This document shows, in pieces, positions 33,404 to 44,458 of a DNA stretch of 64,000 nt. Position 1 is the first letter of the stretch. Each line of letters begins with the position of its first letter. Position numbers and translations under genes: made by a program. This stretch comes from Oncomelania hupensis (taxonomy: Eukaryota; Mollusca; Gastropoda; Littorinimorpha; Pomatiopsidae). The notes beneath the pieces were generated by a model. The model was given only the letters and a program-made list of their open reading frames with translations. It searched no databases and was not told the DNA's origin. The DNA lies in NCBI GenBank assembly GCA_036898135.1, contig CM072511.1, positions 23,841,286 through 23,905,285 on the forward strand, in the 5' to 3' direction.

Positions 33404-33965
33404 TTGTCTGAAAGTGCAAGAAAGGGAGTCGCAGCCCTTATAAGATTGGAGTGGTCAATTGGGGAACATTCACCAGAATGTTTCTTTAAATTATTAGACT
33501 GCCAGATACATACAGCCTATTCTCACTTACGGTGCAGAAGATTGGGGTCTAACCAGACTACTGTTGAGCATGTGCACCTTTTTGCAATGAAGCGATTCAT
33601 GTGTGTCACTCAAAGAGCGCCAAAACATGTCATTTACACCGAACTTGGCAGGTATCCTCTCTTTATTAATACTTATGCTAAGTGTATTAGATTTTGGTTA
33701 AGTGTGGTTTCCATGGATGATACCAGAATCCCTACCCACCCACCCACCCACCCCACACACACACAAACACCCGCCCCCACCCCCAAAAAAAAGCTTATAA
33801 CACGATGATCTTTCTTCAAAGACAAAAACTACACAACATGAGCATGTATTGTGAGAAATGTTCTGCACAGGTGTGGGTTTGGAGTGGCGTGGGAACATGC
33901 AATCGGTTGGGAGTACCAAATTGTTCATTGCTGAGTGTAAGCAGCGCCTTAAGGACTGTTATTAT
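33404..33965 (+). mobile_element. LINE fragment (region after RT), interrupted by a C-rich low-complexity insertion
   Basis: Plus-strand translation gives 'VEHVHLFAMKRFMCVTQRAP' and 'YTELGRYPLFINTYAKCIRF', the pattern HLF..KRFL.V....P...Y.ELGR.PL found after the RT domain in a LINE group common in marine invertebrates. It is interrupted by a CCCA/CACA stretch (33732-33790) and resumes as 'NMQSVGSTKLFIAECKQRLK' at about 33895-33957, again as expected for the family. Degraded; adjoins the GT run at 33985. Confidence 0.6.
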
Positions 33966-33982
33966 AACAGTAATATAACAGT

Positions 33983-33984
<2 letters not shown>

Positions 33985-34036
<52 letters not shown>
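33985..34036. repeat. (TG)n microsatellite
   Basis: About 25 uninterrupted TG units directly after the LINE fragment. Confidence 0.95.
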
Positions 34037-34038
<2 letters not shown>

Positions 34039-35326
34039 TACTTGCATGCGTGCGTACTTGGCTGGCTTACTTGTACGACTCTTTTTGCCCAGTGTTGCTT
34101 ACTTGCGACAATGTCAGTTTGTCCGGTATTATGTTTATTTATTTAATTTTAATTTTTGTGCGTGTGTGCGTGCGTGCTTAAATAAAATATATATGGGAGG
34201 TGGCTTCTGTTGCTTTTGCTGTGGAGATCGTTTTGCTTAACTCTGCTCTTCGAGATTTTTTAAAATTATGTTTGCTTTTGTATTTGTGGTGGTTGCTGCT
34301 GCTGCTTTGTCGTTACGTTTGTTACATTTTTGTTGTTGTTGTTGCTTTAAATCTGCTGTTCTTGGCTGCGTTTTCTGGAGTGCATAAAAGGGTTTCATAG
34401 CTGTATTATGGGGAAGCTCCGTACCAACATCTTCAGAATGTCTATTTCTTATTAAGCTGTTTTGAATTCAGCGCGCTTGTAATCAGTTTAATGTAAGGAA
34501 ATTGACTCATGTCAGTCTGGAATCCTCGCGCGTACCAGCAATTCGCTGGACCTAAAGCAACAACCATGTCATGTAATGTAACGTACCAGCAAAAATATGG
34601 AGAAAGGCACACACAATTTTAGATGAGTGGAGACGACAATACACCAAGACAGATTAGCTTGTGCGAACCGGTACTGTGTGTGAGAATGGCAAATTAAACA
34701 GGTCCGTTCTTAGGACACTACTACTTCCGTTGGGACGTGACTGTGCATCGCAGAATCTGATGTTCAAAGCCGATATTATTACGAAATAATTGTATGAATA
34801 GTCGACTTTCATAAGGAGAATGCTTGCAATGAATATCGTGATTGAATAATGTGTCGCCTTCAGACTTGGTATGGCTCCCTTTTTGTGATTATGTGATTTT
34901 TGGCTTCTGAGGTTGTGTTCTACATACAGTGTGTGTGTATGTGTGTGTGTGTTGTGAATGTGCGTGCGCGCACATGAGTAAAATGGTGTATTTGAGGTCT
35001 TAACACTGTCAAGAGGGGGCAAACAGCATCCTGTGTTGGGTCAAAACAAAGTAACCTCGGGTTAAGAATCACACAGCGTTGAGCACTGTCACCTAGTAGT
35101 TTCGCAGTAAAACAGTTCCATCAATTCTCCCCACGAACCGGGACAGCTTTCCGGTCGCAAATTGACAACAGTTGTCTGTCTAGCCTCCAGACTTCTGCGG
35201 TCTGTACACATTTAGAACTTTAAGTCGTCAACAATTTTTTATTCCAAATAAGAGCGTGGATAACATCAATATATTCGTGCTGCAATTCCACCCTCCCCTC
35301 CCATCCAGTTCTCCCTCCCTTCCCCC
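34037..35326. other. Unique stretch holding an R575 3'-end fragment
   Basis: 34540-34585 ('gctggacctaaagcaacaac', then ATGTA-type tail) matches the last 45 bases of R575. It is an extremely 5'-truncated copy. A GT run lies at 34930-34952. No gene recognised. Confidence 0.5.
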
Positions 35327-35339
35327 ATCCACCACTCCC

Positions 35340-35943
35340 TCCCCGTGGGGGTGCCGGGGGTTTCAGTATAAATAGTGTCCCCACTTTCTGGAAATTTAGT
35401 GCTTTAAATTCCCACTGTCGCTGTCTTTCTCCTTTGTCCTTTCTTATTCCTACTCTGTTCTATCAATCTACTATACTATACTATCTTCTTCTTCGCCAGA
35501 CCAGTCACCTACCTTTTTTCTTGAAAACTCTTCGGGAACAAAACTCCTCATTTGTATGTGAGGTCTGTTGGATCAGCTTGGGAATATTGGGCGCTTTCTG
35601 CCAGGTGGTCACTGGGGCTTCCTATGTTATTATTTGGCAATGTAGGCATTTTCTGTGTTTTGTTGATATTTTATAATGATGTTTGTATTCTATTTTGTTT
35701 TTGTAAACGGGGCTTCGATAAATTAGAGTATAGCCTCAGCGTCCCCTGCGTGGGATGTCTTTATTGTACAGTGACCGGCTGGTGGAGTGCGTTCAGTGTT
35801 ACCACTAGGGTTGTTTCGGCAGATCTTTTATGCTAATCAGGGTTGAGTCCTCTTTCAGCGAAGTTGTGGTCTTGATTTTTTGGTCCTGATTTGGCTCGGA
35901 AGAGTCCGCTGGACCTAAATCAATAACCATGTAATGTAATGTA
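35340..35943 (+). mobile_element. R575 retroposon, copy 3, with target-site duplication
   Basis: Plus-strand copy starting at the CCCCGTGGGGGTGCC boundary with 'cagtataaatag' and ending 'catgtaatgtaatgta'. Flanked by ATCCACCACTCCC (35327-35339) and ATCCACCACCCCC (35944-35956). The shared frame is open from 35552 to 35836 (94 residues). Confidence 0.78.
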
Positions 35944-35956
35944 ATCCACCACCCCC

Positions 35957-36720
35957 GTCAACCCCCAACCAACGAATATGTTTCTAAGAGTTCCTGGCTG
36001 TGCCTATAGAACTTTTGAAGAAATTGACATTGTTGGATATAATTATGCGTAAGATGTTGAATTATGTAATAAATGAATAAATACATAATTTTATTTGGCA
36101 ACCCATTCCTACCCTACCTACTCCTGACTTTCATTGACCTTGTCAACTTATTAAAGTGTTCAAATGTTCAGTGGCGGTCTTCTTTCTTTATTTTTTGTTT
36201 CTTTCTCTTGATTATTCTTCTTTTGACGGTAATGGAAATCTCTTTCATTCTCCGTTGCTCGTCATCCCGACGTTTTTACTGAACGTATCTCATCCGTCAT
36301 CAGACCCAGAAGTAAATAGAAAATGCATACAACCTCGTTCCCCACAAGAATAAATGGTCATCTTTACATTACATAGGTAATGTAGGTTTATTTTCTTCAG
36401 ATATCATGCGAAAGAAAGTGTTTGAAATAGTTGTCTTCTTTTATTTTAATTTTATTTCTTTTCTTTAATAAACTGTCCAGTGTTTGACTCTGCGTCGCGA
36501 TGGTTTTATATCTTTGCTTCCTGTTTCTTGCACGATTATATGGGCCGTCACCCAGTTAGACCTCAGGCATTACTTCTTAGTCCTTTCGTGTAAGGTCACT
36601 TAGTTTATTTGATTATGTCGAGTTGACCTACGGTTGTCTTTATTAGTTTGACACACATTGTAGGTCACTAGCAAATGTTACCGCAGCATTGAAACACTAC
36701 GCATACACCTGAATACTATG
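35957..36720. other. No gene recognised
   Basis: AT-rich sequence. A segment near 36,245-36,310 reads on the minus strand 'CTGATGA' followed by 'TAAAAACGTC'. It resembles a hammerhead core only superficially and was rejected. Confidence 0.4.
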
Positions 36721-36721
36721 A

Positions 36722-37545
36722 CAAGAGTAAGTATTCGCTTGAGTCCTTAGGCAAGAAATCTTTTTCTGTGTTAGCCCCAGCTCTTTGGAATTCTCTGCCC
36801 TCCAACCTCCCGCACACCCAGTCTCTTGTGACACTATACACGGTAAGAGTCTTGCCGTGTTCAAAAAGATCCTCTAAAACCTACCTCTTTACCAAATACG
36901 TTTAGATAAAGAATAATCAGTGTGTGAGTGAGTGAGTGAATAGTGGTGTGTGTGTGTGAGGGTGTGTGTGTGTGTGTGTGTGTGTTCCATCAGTATCTTT
37001 TGTGTGATGTTCTTGGTTTAAGTGCCTGTACAGGTCCTTTTATTGTTTATTGGGGTTGGCTCTGTATGGATTATAAATAGTTTTAGTTAAATGTTACACG
37101 GGTTTATAACAGAAATTCTTATTTAGGGCTTTTGAATGTTGTTTTTATTACTGTCATATTACTTCTTCTCCACCAGTCACTAAGTGGTACTTTTTACTTT
37201 GAGCGATTTTTGTTATCATTGCTTCATTATTTATTTCTTAATGTTGATGTCCTCACAAGTGTGTGTATCTGTGTGTGTCTCCATGCCATTTAATACTTAG
37301 ATGTAATGTTTGTTATTATTTCTGACGATGTTTAACGTGCTTTTATCTCATAATGGTGTACCACATTGTTCAAATTTATCTATTATTTTTTACGATGTTT
37401 AATTGTTTTATCTCATTATGTTTTACCACAATGTTTAGATATTTATCCTTGCGAGCGTATGTGTGTGCGCGCGCTTGAGCGCTTAGAGCAAGCTTTAAGT
37501 TTGGTTTTGCGCTATAAAAAAAATAAATTATTATTATTAATATTG
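36722..37545 (+). mobile_element. CR1-like LINE C-terminus with long GT-rich 3' UTR and ATT tail
   Basis: Translation 'SFSVLAPALWNSLPSNL' (near 36,763) then, after a frameshift, 'SKRSSKTYLFTKYV' and a stop at about 36,904. The 3' UTR contains GT runs (36,940-36,985), an imperfect tandem duplication of about 65 bases (37,325-37,450, 'acgatgtttaa...tctca'), and ends in 'gcgctataaaaaaaataaat' plus ATT units. Confidence 0.68.
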
Positions 37546-37574
37546 TGAAGATGAACGAGTTTATATAACTACCT

Positions 37575-37670
37575 GACGCAAACTATTTTGTGATTGCTGG
37601 ATAGTAGTGGCCAGCGCTTTGAGAAGCTCTCTGAACTTGTAAGTGCGCTATATAAAAGTAATCTCTATTC
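37575..37670 (+). mobile_element. LINE/SINE 3'-tail fragment
   Basis: 'gattgctggata', 'ggccagcgctttgagaag' and 'cttgtaagtgcgctatata' match 21615-21695 closely. Only the last part of the element is present. Confidence 0.55.
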
Positions 37671-39704
37671 CTTGGATAGACATGCATTGACTAATTCGTA
37701 TACCGTTTTTTATATGAAGAAAGAGGAGGCGAGATTGTCAGCTGTTTGGATTTAAGTTATTGTTGTGCACGGCTTCGTTTTTCGGCCCGTTCGAAGGCTC
37801 CATCCAAGTACTAACTAACCTCTATCCATTCTAAGTCCTAAACTGTCTATCCAAAAACTAACACACTTGGCTGTTGCTTAGAAAACGGGAAAAGGAGCAC
37901 TATCCACCACGTCGGTGTGTGTGTTTTGTGTTATGGTTGCTAGCCGGTAATTATTGCATTCAAGCTACAGAGACTGCTTGCAATCTGATGGTGCGTTTAA
38001 AACCTAGGGCTAGCGGGGATTCAAACCCCAGCAGCTTCATTCGGATGTCATTTATCATTGCTTGCTCAAGTGAAACGACATTCTGAGTCATTATGTCGAT
38101 CGTCTATTCCTTTTCTGTTTTTTAATAATGGAGCTGCATAAAGAATTAACCTTGATGTTCATCACTTGTTTTTGAATAAAACATTAGATTATGCTGTGTG
38201 TTGGTTGTTAAGAATAAAGAGTGTCGTTGTTGTAGAGGCTACTTTAACAAAATAAGGGAATATAGTGCGAAACTTACTAAAGGACTATAAAGGAAGTCAA
38301 GATTCTTCTCTTTTTTACAGCAGAAACCTACTTTCCAGCGCCTTCCGCAGGCCTGTTTGGCTTTAGGTTATGCGCTTGACAAGCGTGGTCATGGTGTTGA
38401 ATGGAAAAGGACCAGTTTATCCCACTCGAGGGCGGGAGCTTTCCACCGCTGTTCAATAATGAAAGTTTAATGCTTAATGTTTCAATACCTGTCGCTTTGC
38501 TTGGTAAGGTCCATTCATTCACTTTATTCCCGAACCATAAGGCTAGACTGTTTCAAAGAGTTTTGACTCTCAGGTTTGTTTGTCCAGCGGAAAAGCTTGT
38601 TATAGGTTACAGTTCTGTAGGAGAGAGCTATAACATATTTAACGTTTTCATGGCCTGTGGCGTGTGACCTTAAATGCGGTCAATCTGAACTGAGGGTCTC
38701 CTGCTTGCGACTGTTGGCTAACGCGAGCAAGATTAGCCCTGATAGAGACGTTTACAAACTATTGCAGCTGACTCGGGCAAACCATTCAACTCGCCTTGTT
38801 GAAGTCAGTTTTGTTATTTCAGGCTGGTTGCAGTGAAACATTTGCAGCCATTTTGTTGCAGAGATATTGGGAGTATGAGTGGTCGCCAGTGAAACGTTTA
38901 CTGTGGTACATTAATTAATTATAGTATGTGATCTCATTTATTTGTGATATGTGGCTAGTTCTCGAATTACTTACTACTGGACACTCAAACTGGGTGGTGG
39001 ACACGAGTAAGTGGAAAGAGGTTTTCAATACTGACAATAGTCATCGGAAATTATAATTATTGTGATGTTATTTGTGGAAATATTGTGGACAGTTGCCTAG
39101 TAAAATAATTAATAACTATTGTAATAATATTATAGTATGACTGTGATGTTTTAAACTGTTATGTTGACACAGATGAGTATAACTACTGTAATAAGTATAT
39201 TATGTCTCTGATGCTTTAAATGTTTATGTTGATACGGAGCAGTATACTTAACTGGAAATTATAGACAAATGATAGGTTTGATTTCGACATTGATTTGGGC
39301 AATATTGTTAATTGTGAGTTGCAGCTGTTAAAAGAAATACTCTCATAACTTATGGGACATTTTAAATTCTGTTGCGGAAAAGCGAATGTATGACAGGAAG
39401 CTTAGAAACGATAGATCTCTAACAAAGATTTGATGACAAGTTGATCTGGAAAAAAAAAAGTGTAGTAAATATTGTTTGTTGCTGATGGAAGAACTGCTGT
39501 CATTTGCTGTGGGAACAGCGACTATGCCTAACTGGAAGCTCGAAAACTTACATCGCCAGAGATTCGATAGTGACATTCGATAGTGACATTGATTTTTGTT
39601 GTGTTTATAATAATCTTTAGAGTTTGTGAGAGGGATGGGTGTCTTCCTTCAAGCCAGAAGTACTAGGAAAGTTTGGATGGATTTATATTGTGTGTACAGT
39701 AAAA
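37671..39704. other. Unique stretch with one possible exon and an imperfect tandem duplication
   Basis: After an excellent plus-strand acceptor ('ttcttctcttttttacag', ending 38,320) one frame is open for about 50 codons ('QKPTFQRLPQACLALGYALD'). In another frame an ATG near 38,400 opens 'MEKDQFIPLEGGSFPPLFNN' for 88 codons, with a GTAAGG donor-like site at about 38,503. Neither is recognised. 39,113-39,179 and 39,180-39,246 are two diverged tandem copies of a 67-base unit. Confidence 0.3.
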
Positions 39705-39995
39705 AAAAGGTAAAGGTAGTCCCATAGCCTTGTGGCCGTAGGGGAGCGTGATGTTGGAGATCACACTTATCTTGGGCCAGCGTAATGAGGGTGATGCCCA
39801 ACTCTCTCCCTCGCTGCTTTACCTTCCCCACCCTCAAGAGAGTAGGTACTCAATCACAGTTGAGTCAACTGGGGGCGTTGTTGTTTGTCGCTTCACACCT
39901 TAGCGGTCACCCATCCAAGTGCTAACCGCACCGGACGGTGCTTCACTTTCGACACAGTAGCGAGTGCTCCAACCACTGCACTATCCGACACCCGT
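39705..39995 (-). mobile_element. SINE with tRNA-like head and 5S rRNA-like segment
   Basis: On the minus strand the 5' part has 'TAGTGCAGTGGTTGGAGCA' (39965-39983), a D-arm/box-A-like sequence. It is followed by about 55 bases closely resembling the internal control region of 5S rRNA, including TTGGATGGGTGACCGC (39903-39918). A body of about 170 bases follows, ending in 'ctacctttacctttttt'. 5S-derived (SINE3) and tRNA-derived SINEs are known classes; this copy combines parts of both. Confidence 0.65.
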
Positions 39996-40416
39996 GTGTA
40001 CAGTACTATGAGTATAATTATGTTTGAGGTGCGTGCATGATTAATGTATGATTTATTATTTCGAGAAATGTCTCTCTAATAATTTACTGTGTGTTTTTTG
40101 TTGTTGTTGTTTTTTACTTGTATAATGGCTAGTCAAGAAAATTGCTATTATCACAGCTGTCGCTGTGAATATAGTCGCGTTGGAACTAATGAGTAAGTTT
40201 CGTGTGAAAGATGTTACTGCCGTGTTGAGGAAAATAGAGACGAAGACGTGCGTGTATTATATTGATCGCTGGATGTGGGTTTTAGTAGTGTTGATCCATT
40301 TTGTGAAGAATATGTCTGTAGGTATAGGTAGTACTTTGAATTGGTTAATAATTTCTTTCTTTGTTTTTCTTTAACGTCAGTACACGTTTGTGATATTTGA
40401 CGGGATAATACTTAAA
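39996..40416. other. No gene recognised
   Basis: AT-rich unique sequence. A 69-codon frame (40165-40374) lacks recognisable motifs. Confidence 0.35.
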
Positions 40417-40426
40417 GGATAAAATC

Positions 40427-40510
40427 AGAGAAACATGGAATACGCTGGTTAAACGATCATCTGTGGTGCCCCAACGACCTTCGAGTTACGGGATAGGATA
40501 GGATAAGATA
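40427..40510 (+). mobile_element. LINE-A extreme 3' fragment with 10-bp target-site duplication
   Basis: Only 84 bases remain ('NTLVKRSSVVPQRPSSYGIG' and four GGATA-type tail units), flanked by GGATAAAATC at 40417-40426 and 40511-40520. The overlap of the duplication with the GGATA tail leaves its exact length uncertain by a few bases. Confidence 0.78.
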
Positions 40511-40520
40511 GGATAAAATC

Positions 40521-41250
40521 TTTGGTTATTATTATATTGTGAGTCATGCCTTTCTTTGTCATACAGTGTCATTTCATGTCACTCTTAGAGGGATTGATGA
40601 CGTGAGTGTTCACTTTCTTTGTTATGGAGATTTAGTCTGTCTGCTATATATTCAGAAATAAGTAAGAAAAAGAAAATTCTTCTTTAGTAATGTTCGTTGA
40701 CGTTCTTTTTTATCATAGCAGATAAAAACAAGATGGGAAATCCGTTCAAATGTAATATTCTTAAACACTAACACACTTATTGCTGAAAATCAGTATTTTC
40801 ACAAGTTTGAATTTCCTTGGTTGTGCTGTAACTCGACTTTAACCTACAGAAGCAAAATATTTAAATTTAAAAAAAAATGGTGGGTCACTATCTGAACTAA
40901 CTAGAAAATTATTAAAATTCGTTTAGCTAGAATGTAAAACGTGTTTAGAAAATTATGAACCACAACGACCTTGACCTTTTAGAAAGTGCAGATATGAATT
41001 ATAAGTTTATATAGGGCTATATAAAATGCTTTTACAAGTTAATTTAAGGCTACATAAAATTCTTAGCAGTCTAAGATAAAGTATCTGCACAGGAAAAAAT
41101 CGTCCAAAAAAATTATCCAATCATTCTTGAGATAAGGCATTAAAACAAAAATAATGTTTGAACAATATAGTAAACACAAAAAAAGAGGAAAATTCGAAGC
41201 AACGGTCCGACAGACTATTGACTAACAATCGTACTGTTACTGAGTGATTG
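40521..41250. other. No gene recognised
   Basis: AT-rich sequence without supported genes. Confidence 0.4.
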
Positions 41251-41530
41251 GCTGTAAGTTCAAGTGCCTATGTACCAAAAATCAACAAAATCGGTTCAGC
41301 CGTAGTTTAAAAATTGTATTCTTCTTCTTCTTCTTCTTCTTCTTCTTCTTCTTCTTCTTCTTCTTCTTCTTCTTCTTCTTCTTCTTCTTCTTCTTCTTCA
41401 ATAATCCTAGGTATGAAGTTTGGTCAACATGTGTTCAGTGGTTCTGGAGGTATGACGTGCAACCGACAGACAGACACACCGACAGACAGATAGTCAGACA
41501 CTGGGCGCATTCTGATTTCCGAATATTTCA
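41251..41530. repeat. Degenerate interspersed repeat split by a (TTC)n microsatellite
   Basis: 'caaaatcggttcagccgt' before and 'catgtgttcagtggttctgg' plus 'cgacagacagacacaccgac' after a run of about 26 TTC units (41320-41398) look like parts of a repeat unit widespread in invertebrate genomes. The microsatellite separates them. Class unknown. Confidence 0.5.
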
Positions 41531-41903
41531 AAGTATTTCCAAATAATAGCTGGTATTAATAAAGCCTTGTTGTGAATTCTTCGTAAATGTGATCTGATGG
41601 CAGCCGTAGCATTTCACATCGCATTCGTTGTTTGTTGCGTTATATAGGGCAATCAACGAACAAGAAAATTGTGGACGATGGAAGATTTTTATGTGTATCG
41701 TCTGAGTCAGAGGGTAGTAATACGATCAAGAAATAGGTTGGACTTGAGTTCAATGTGGATTCTTATTAATCTAATACACTATGGCGCTCTATTTTATCGC
41801 TAACAAATAATTATTTCGATCATGGATAATACAATCTTCAATGGATTACATTCAATTTCCAAGTGTTTTGTTTTGTTATATATAAAATATATATTCAAAT
41901 TCC

Positions 41904-41989
41904 AATTTAAGTAAATCAATGGTAATAATAATAATAATAATTATTATTATTATTATTAGTAGTAGTAGTAGTAGTAGCAGTAGTAGTAG

Positions 41990-42022
<33 letters not shown>

Positions 42023-42054
42023 AGTACTACTACTACTACTACTACTACTAATAA

Positions 42055-42085
<31 letters not shown>

Positions 42086-42206
42086 TATTATTATTATACT
42101 ACTGCTACTATTACTACTACTACTACTACTACAGTACTACTACTACTACTACTACTACTACTAAATCAATGGTAATAATAATAATAATTATTTTTATTAT
42201 TACTAT

Positions 42207-42265
<59 letters not shown>

Positions 42266-42300
42266 AGTACTACTAACTACTACCACCGTTGATTTACTTA
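41904..42300. repeat. Fold-back array of complementary triplet repeats
   Basis: Blocks of TAA, TTA, TAG, TAC/ACT, AAT, ATT and ACT triplets follow each other so that neighbouring blocks are reverse complements, with several perfect palindromic junctions such as 'gtagtagtactactactac'. The outer edges are inverted too: 'tttaagtaaatcaatgg' at 41904-41921 and its near-complement 'ccgttgatttacttaaa' at 42287-42303. The motif 'aaatcaatggtaataata' recurs at 42163. Confidence 0.85.
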
Positions 42301-42599
42301 AATTTGAAGGCCTGCCTGTAGGGATTCCCCTGTGAAACTACTAGAAATCATTCCCACCCTTTTCCTAGCAATGATGATTCTTTGTATTAGAAATACTAAT
42401 AGCACATGGTACGTCTTTCCTTCGAACAACAAGCTAATTGTATATGGCACTAAGTCGAGGCAATTGATTTCTTACAAAATTGTAATACATGTGTTTAAGA
42501 GACCTATAAACCCGTGGCCAGCTACTCATTTGATCGCGTGTGGTCAGTGGCTGCTTCTGGTCATTTACTTACGGACTCATTATATTCCCGCTAACGGTG

Positions 42600-43285
42600 A
42601 TAGACAAGAATTGATGAAGGCTGGTACCATACGGGAGATTCTCCAGATGTTTTATTTGTCAACCTGCAAAAGCGTTCTGTACTTTGGATGCTTGTGTTGG
42701 GAGTGGCAGCATCAGCAAGCAGAACAGGGATAGATTAGAAAAGTTCATCAAGAAAGCAAGTGGGGTGGTTGGGAGGAGACGGGACACTTTCGCATCAACA
42801 CAGGAACGACGACTGACCGACCGACAGGCTATAGAAGATTTTGACCGACGACACGCACCCACTCAGACCTGAATTTGACAGCAGGGGGATAGACAAAAGC
42901 TTAAGATTCAGACAGCCATGCACAAGAACCACACGCTACAGAAACTCATTCATTCCATCTGCAATTCACATTTTCAACTCCCATGTGGGGCGTTAGGCCA
43001 AGTGGTGGTGCTGTCGCTCTGGCAACGAATTCAGGGAGCATTTTTCTTTTCTTTTGTAATGCTAGATATTTTTACACTTTGTTGTCAGTCGTTGTTCTTT
43101 CTAATGGCGAATGATAGCGTGTCGTGGATATGGTGTTAATTTGTTGTTGTATGTATTATAGACTTCCCTTATGTGATGTGAATCTGTTATTTTTGCATTG
43201 TTTTTGATTAATTGATATTACAGACACACAGTCAATCTCATAATTTCTCTTGTAGAGATGAATAAAGACATATTGTATTGTGTAC
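42600..43285 (+). mobile_element. L2/CR1-like LINE C-terminus, degraded
   Basis: Plus-strand frames give 'TCKSVLYFGCLCW' then, shifted, 'RLEKFIKKASGVVGRRRDTF', followed by a third frame with 'HKNHTLQKLIHSICNSHFQL'. The pattern (S.L.F....W; L...VK.AS.I.G; N...NSF.P.AI..LN) is the end of L2/CR1 ORF2 proteins. 'gaataaagacatattgtatt' near 43,260 probably marks the 3' end. Confidence 0.6.
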
Positions 43286-43410
43286 ACAGGAGTATCCGAG
43301 ACAATATATAATGCCAGGATTGCGTTGTTATGAGTTTTCTACAACAAATAGCAATCTGCAGCGTTATCTGTCAGTCGGCATTTTAAGAATATATTGAAAC
43401 CAAAGGGTTT
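43286..43410. other. Short unique spacer
   Basis: Nothing recognised. Confidence 0.4.
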
Positions 43411-43905
43411 TCCTATCCTATCCTATCCCGAAACACGAAAGTCGTTGGGGTACCACATATGATCGTTTAACCAGCGTACTCCATCTTTCTCTGTCCTCAG
43501 CAACCCTCATGGCTTCGCTCAGTGTCAAGCCAGTCCATTCTCGAATGTTGTCGTCCCACCTCTTTTTCGGTCTCTCTCTTCTTCTGCCTCCTTGCACCGT
43601 GCCTTGCAGGATGATTTTTGCAAGACCTGATGCTCTGGTGACGTGGTCATACCATCGGAGTTTCCGTTTCTTCACCACTGTAAGCATGTCATCATGTTGT
43701 CCAATGCCAATGGCTTGTTTGATGGTCGGTCGGACTTTGCCATTGGCGATGTTCTGAGTATAGGAAATGCCCAGAAGTCTTCTGTAGCACCTCATCTCCA
43801 TGCTTTGTATTCTTCGTTGTAGATTTTATGGGAGAGTCCATGTTTCGCAGGCGTATAGGAAGATAGAGATGACAAGGGAGTGCAGCAGCCGTATTTTGGA
43901 ATGTA
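43411..43905 (-). mobile_element. LINE-A 3' fragment, best-preserved copy
   Basis: Minus-strand frame 43418-43801 (127 residues) reads 'MEMRCYRRLLGISYTQNIAN', 'KKRKLRWYDHVTRASGLAK' and 'WDDNIREWTGLTLSEAMRVA' and ends at the tail of three GGATA-type units. Upstream, 'SLVISIFLYACETWTL' continues in the same frame to about 43,905 with a single stop. The RT catalytic domain lies beyond the truncation. Confidence 0.85.
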
Positions 43906-44300
43906 AAGGTTTTAGCTAATTAGATTTTGTTTTTTTACTGATTGCAGAGTTCGGGCTTTCTTGCCCCAAACGAAATGGCATTTCACTCGTCGGCAGTCTC
44001 ATAAAGCGTGTATGAAGACAGGTGCGCATGCGCTGTGATGCTAGAAGGAAGATGCAGGTTGCGCGTCCCACTCCACCATCCCCCTACCTCCGCCCCTTTG
44101 TATCCTCCCAACAGATGTGTCTGGCAATTGGGGAAGCGAACCGTGAGACATACCGCTACCTGTCCGCCCATGTCTCACCTGGCCACGGTAATTTCCACCT
44201 ACGCTGCTATCTAGGCACGTTCCAATACATGAATAATATAAAGGAGCGGGAGAAACCATTAGTGCATTGATGTGAGTGAGGAGGTTCACTTGCTTGAAGG
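43906..44300. other. Locally GC-rich unique sequence
   Basis: A strong plus-strand acceptor ('gtttttttactgattgcag', ending near 43,947) precedes a 30-codon frame ('FLPQTKWHFTRRQSHKACMK') that soon stops. No donor and no homology cue; not called as an exon. Confidence 0.3.
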
Positions 44301-44308
44301 GAAAAGGG

Positions 44309-44310
44309 CA

Positions 44311-44349
<39 letters not shown>

Positions 44350-44363
44350 GAGAGAGAGGAGAG

Positions 44364-44456
<93 letters not shown>
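44309..44456. repeat. (AG)n microsatellite
   Basis: About 70 AG units with a few GGAG interruptions near the left end. Confidence 0.95.

Positions 44457-44458
<2 letters not shown>

Noticed and set aside
36230..36310. A second hammerhead-like core on the minus strand (CTGATGA ... AAAACGTC)
   Set aside because: The GAAA core element is absent (TAAAA instead) and the intervening bases do not form a closed stem II of the required geometry.
37940..38035. tRNA-like T-arm ('ggggattcaaacccc')
   Set aside because: Only a box-B-like hairpin is present; there is no box A at the right distance and no cloverleaf.
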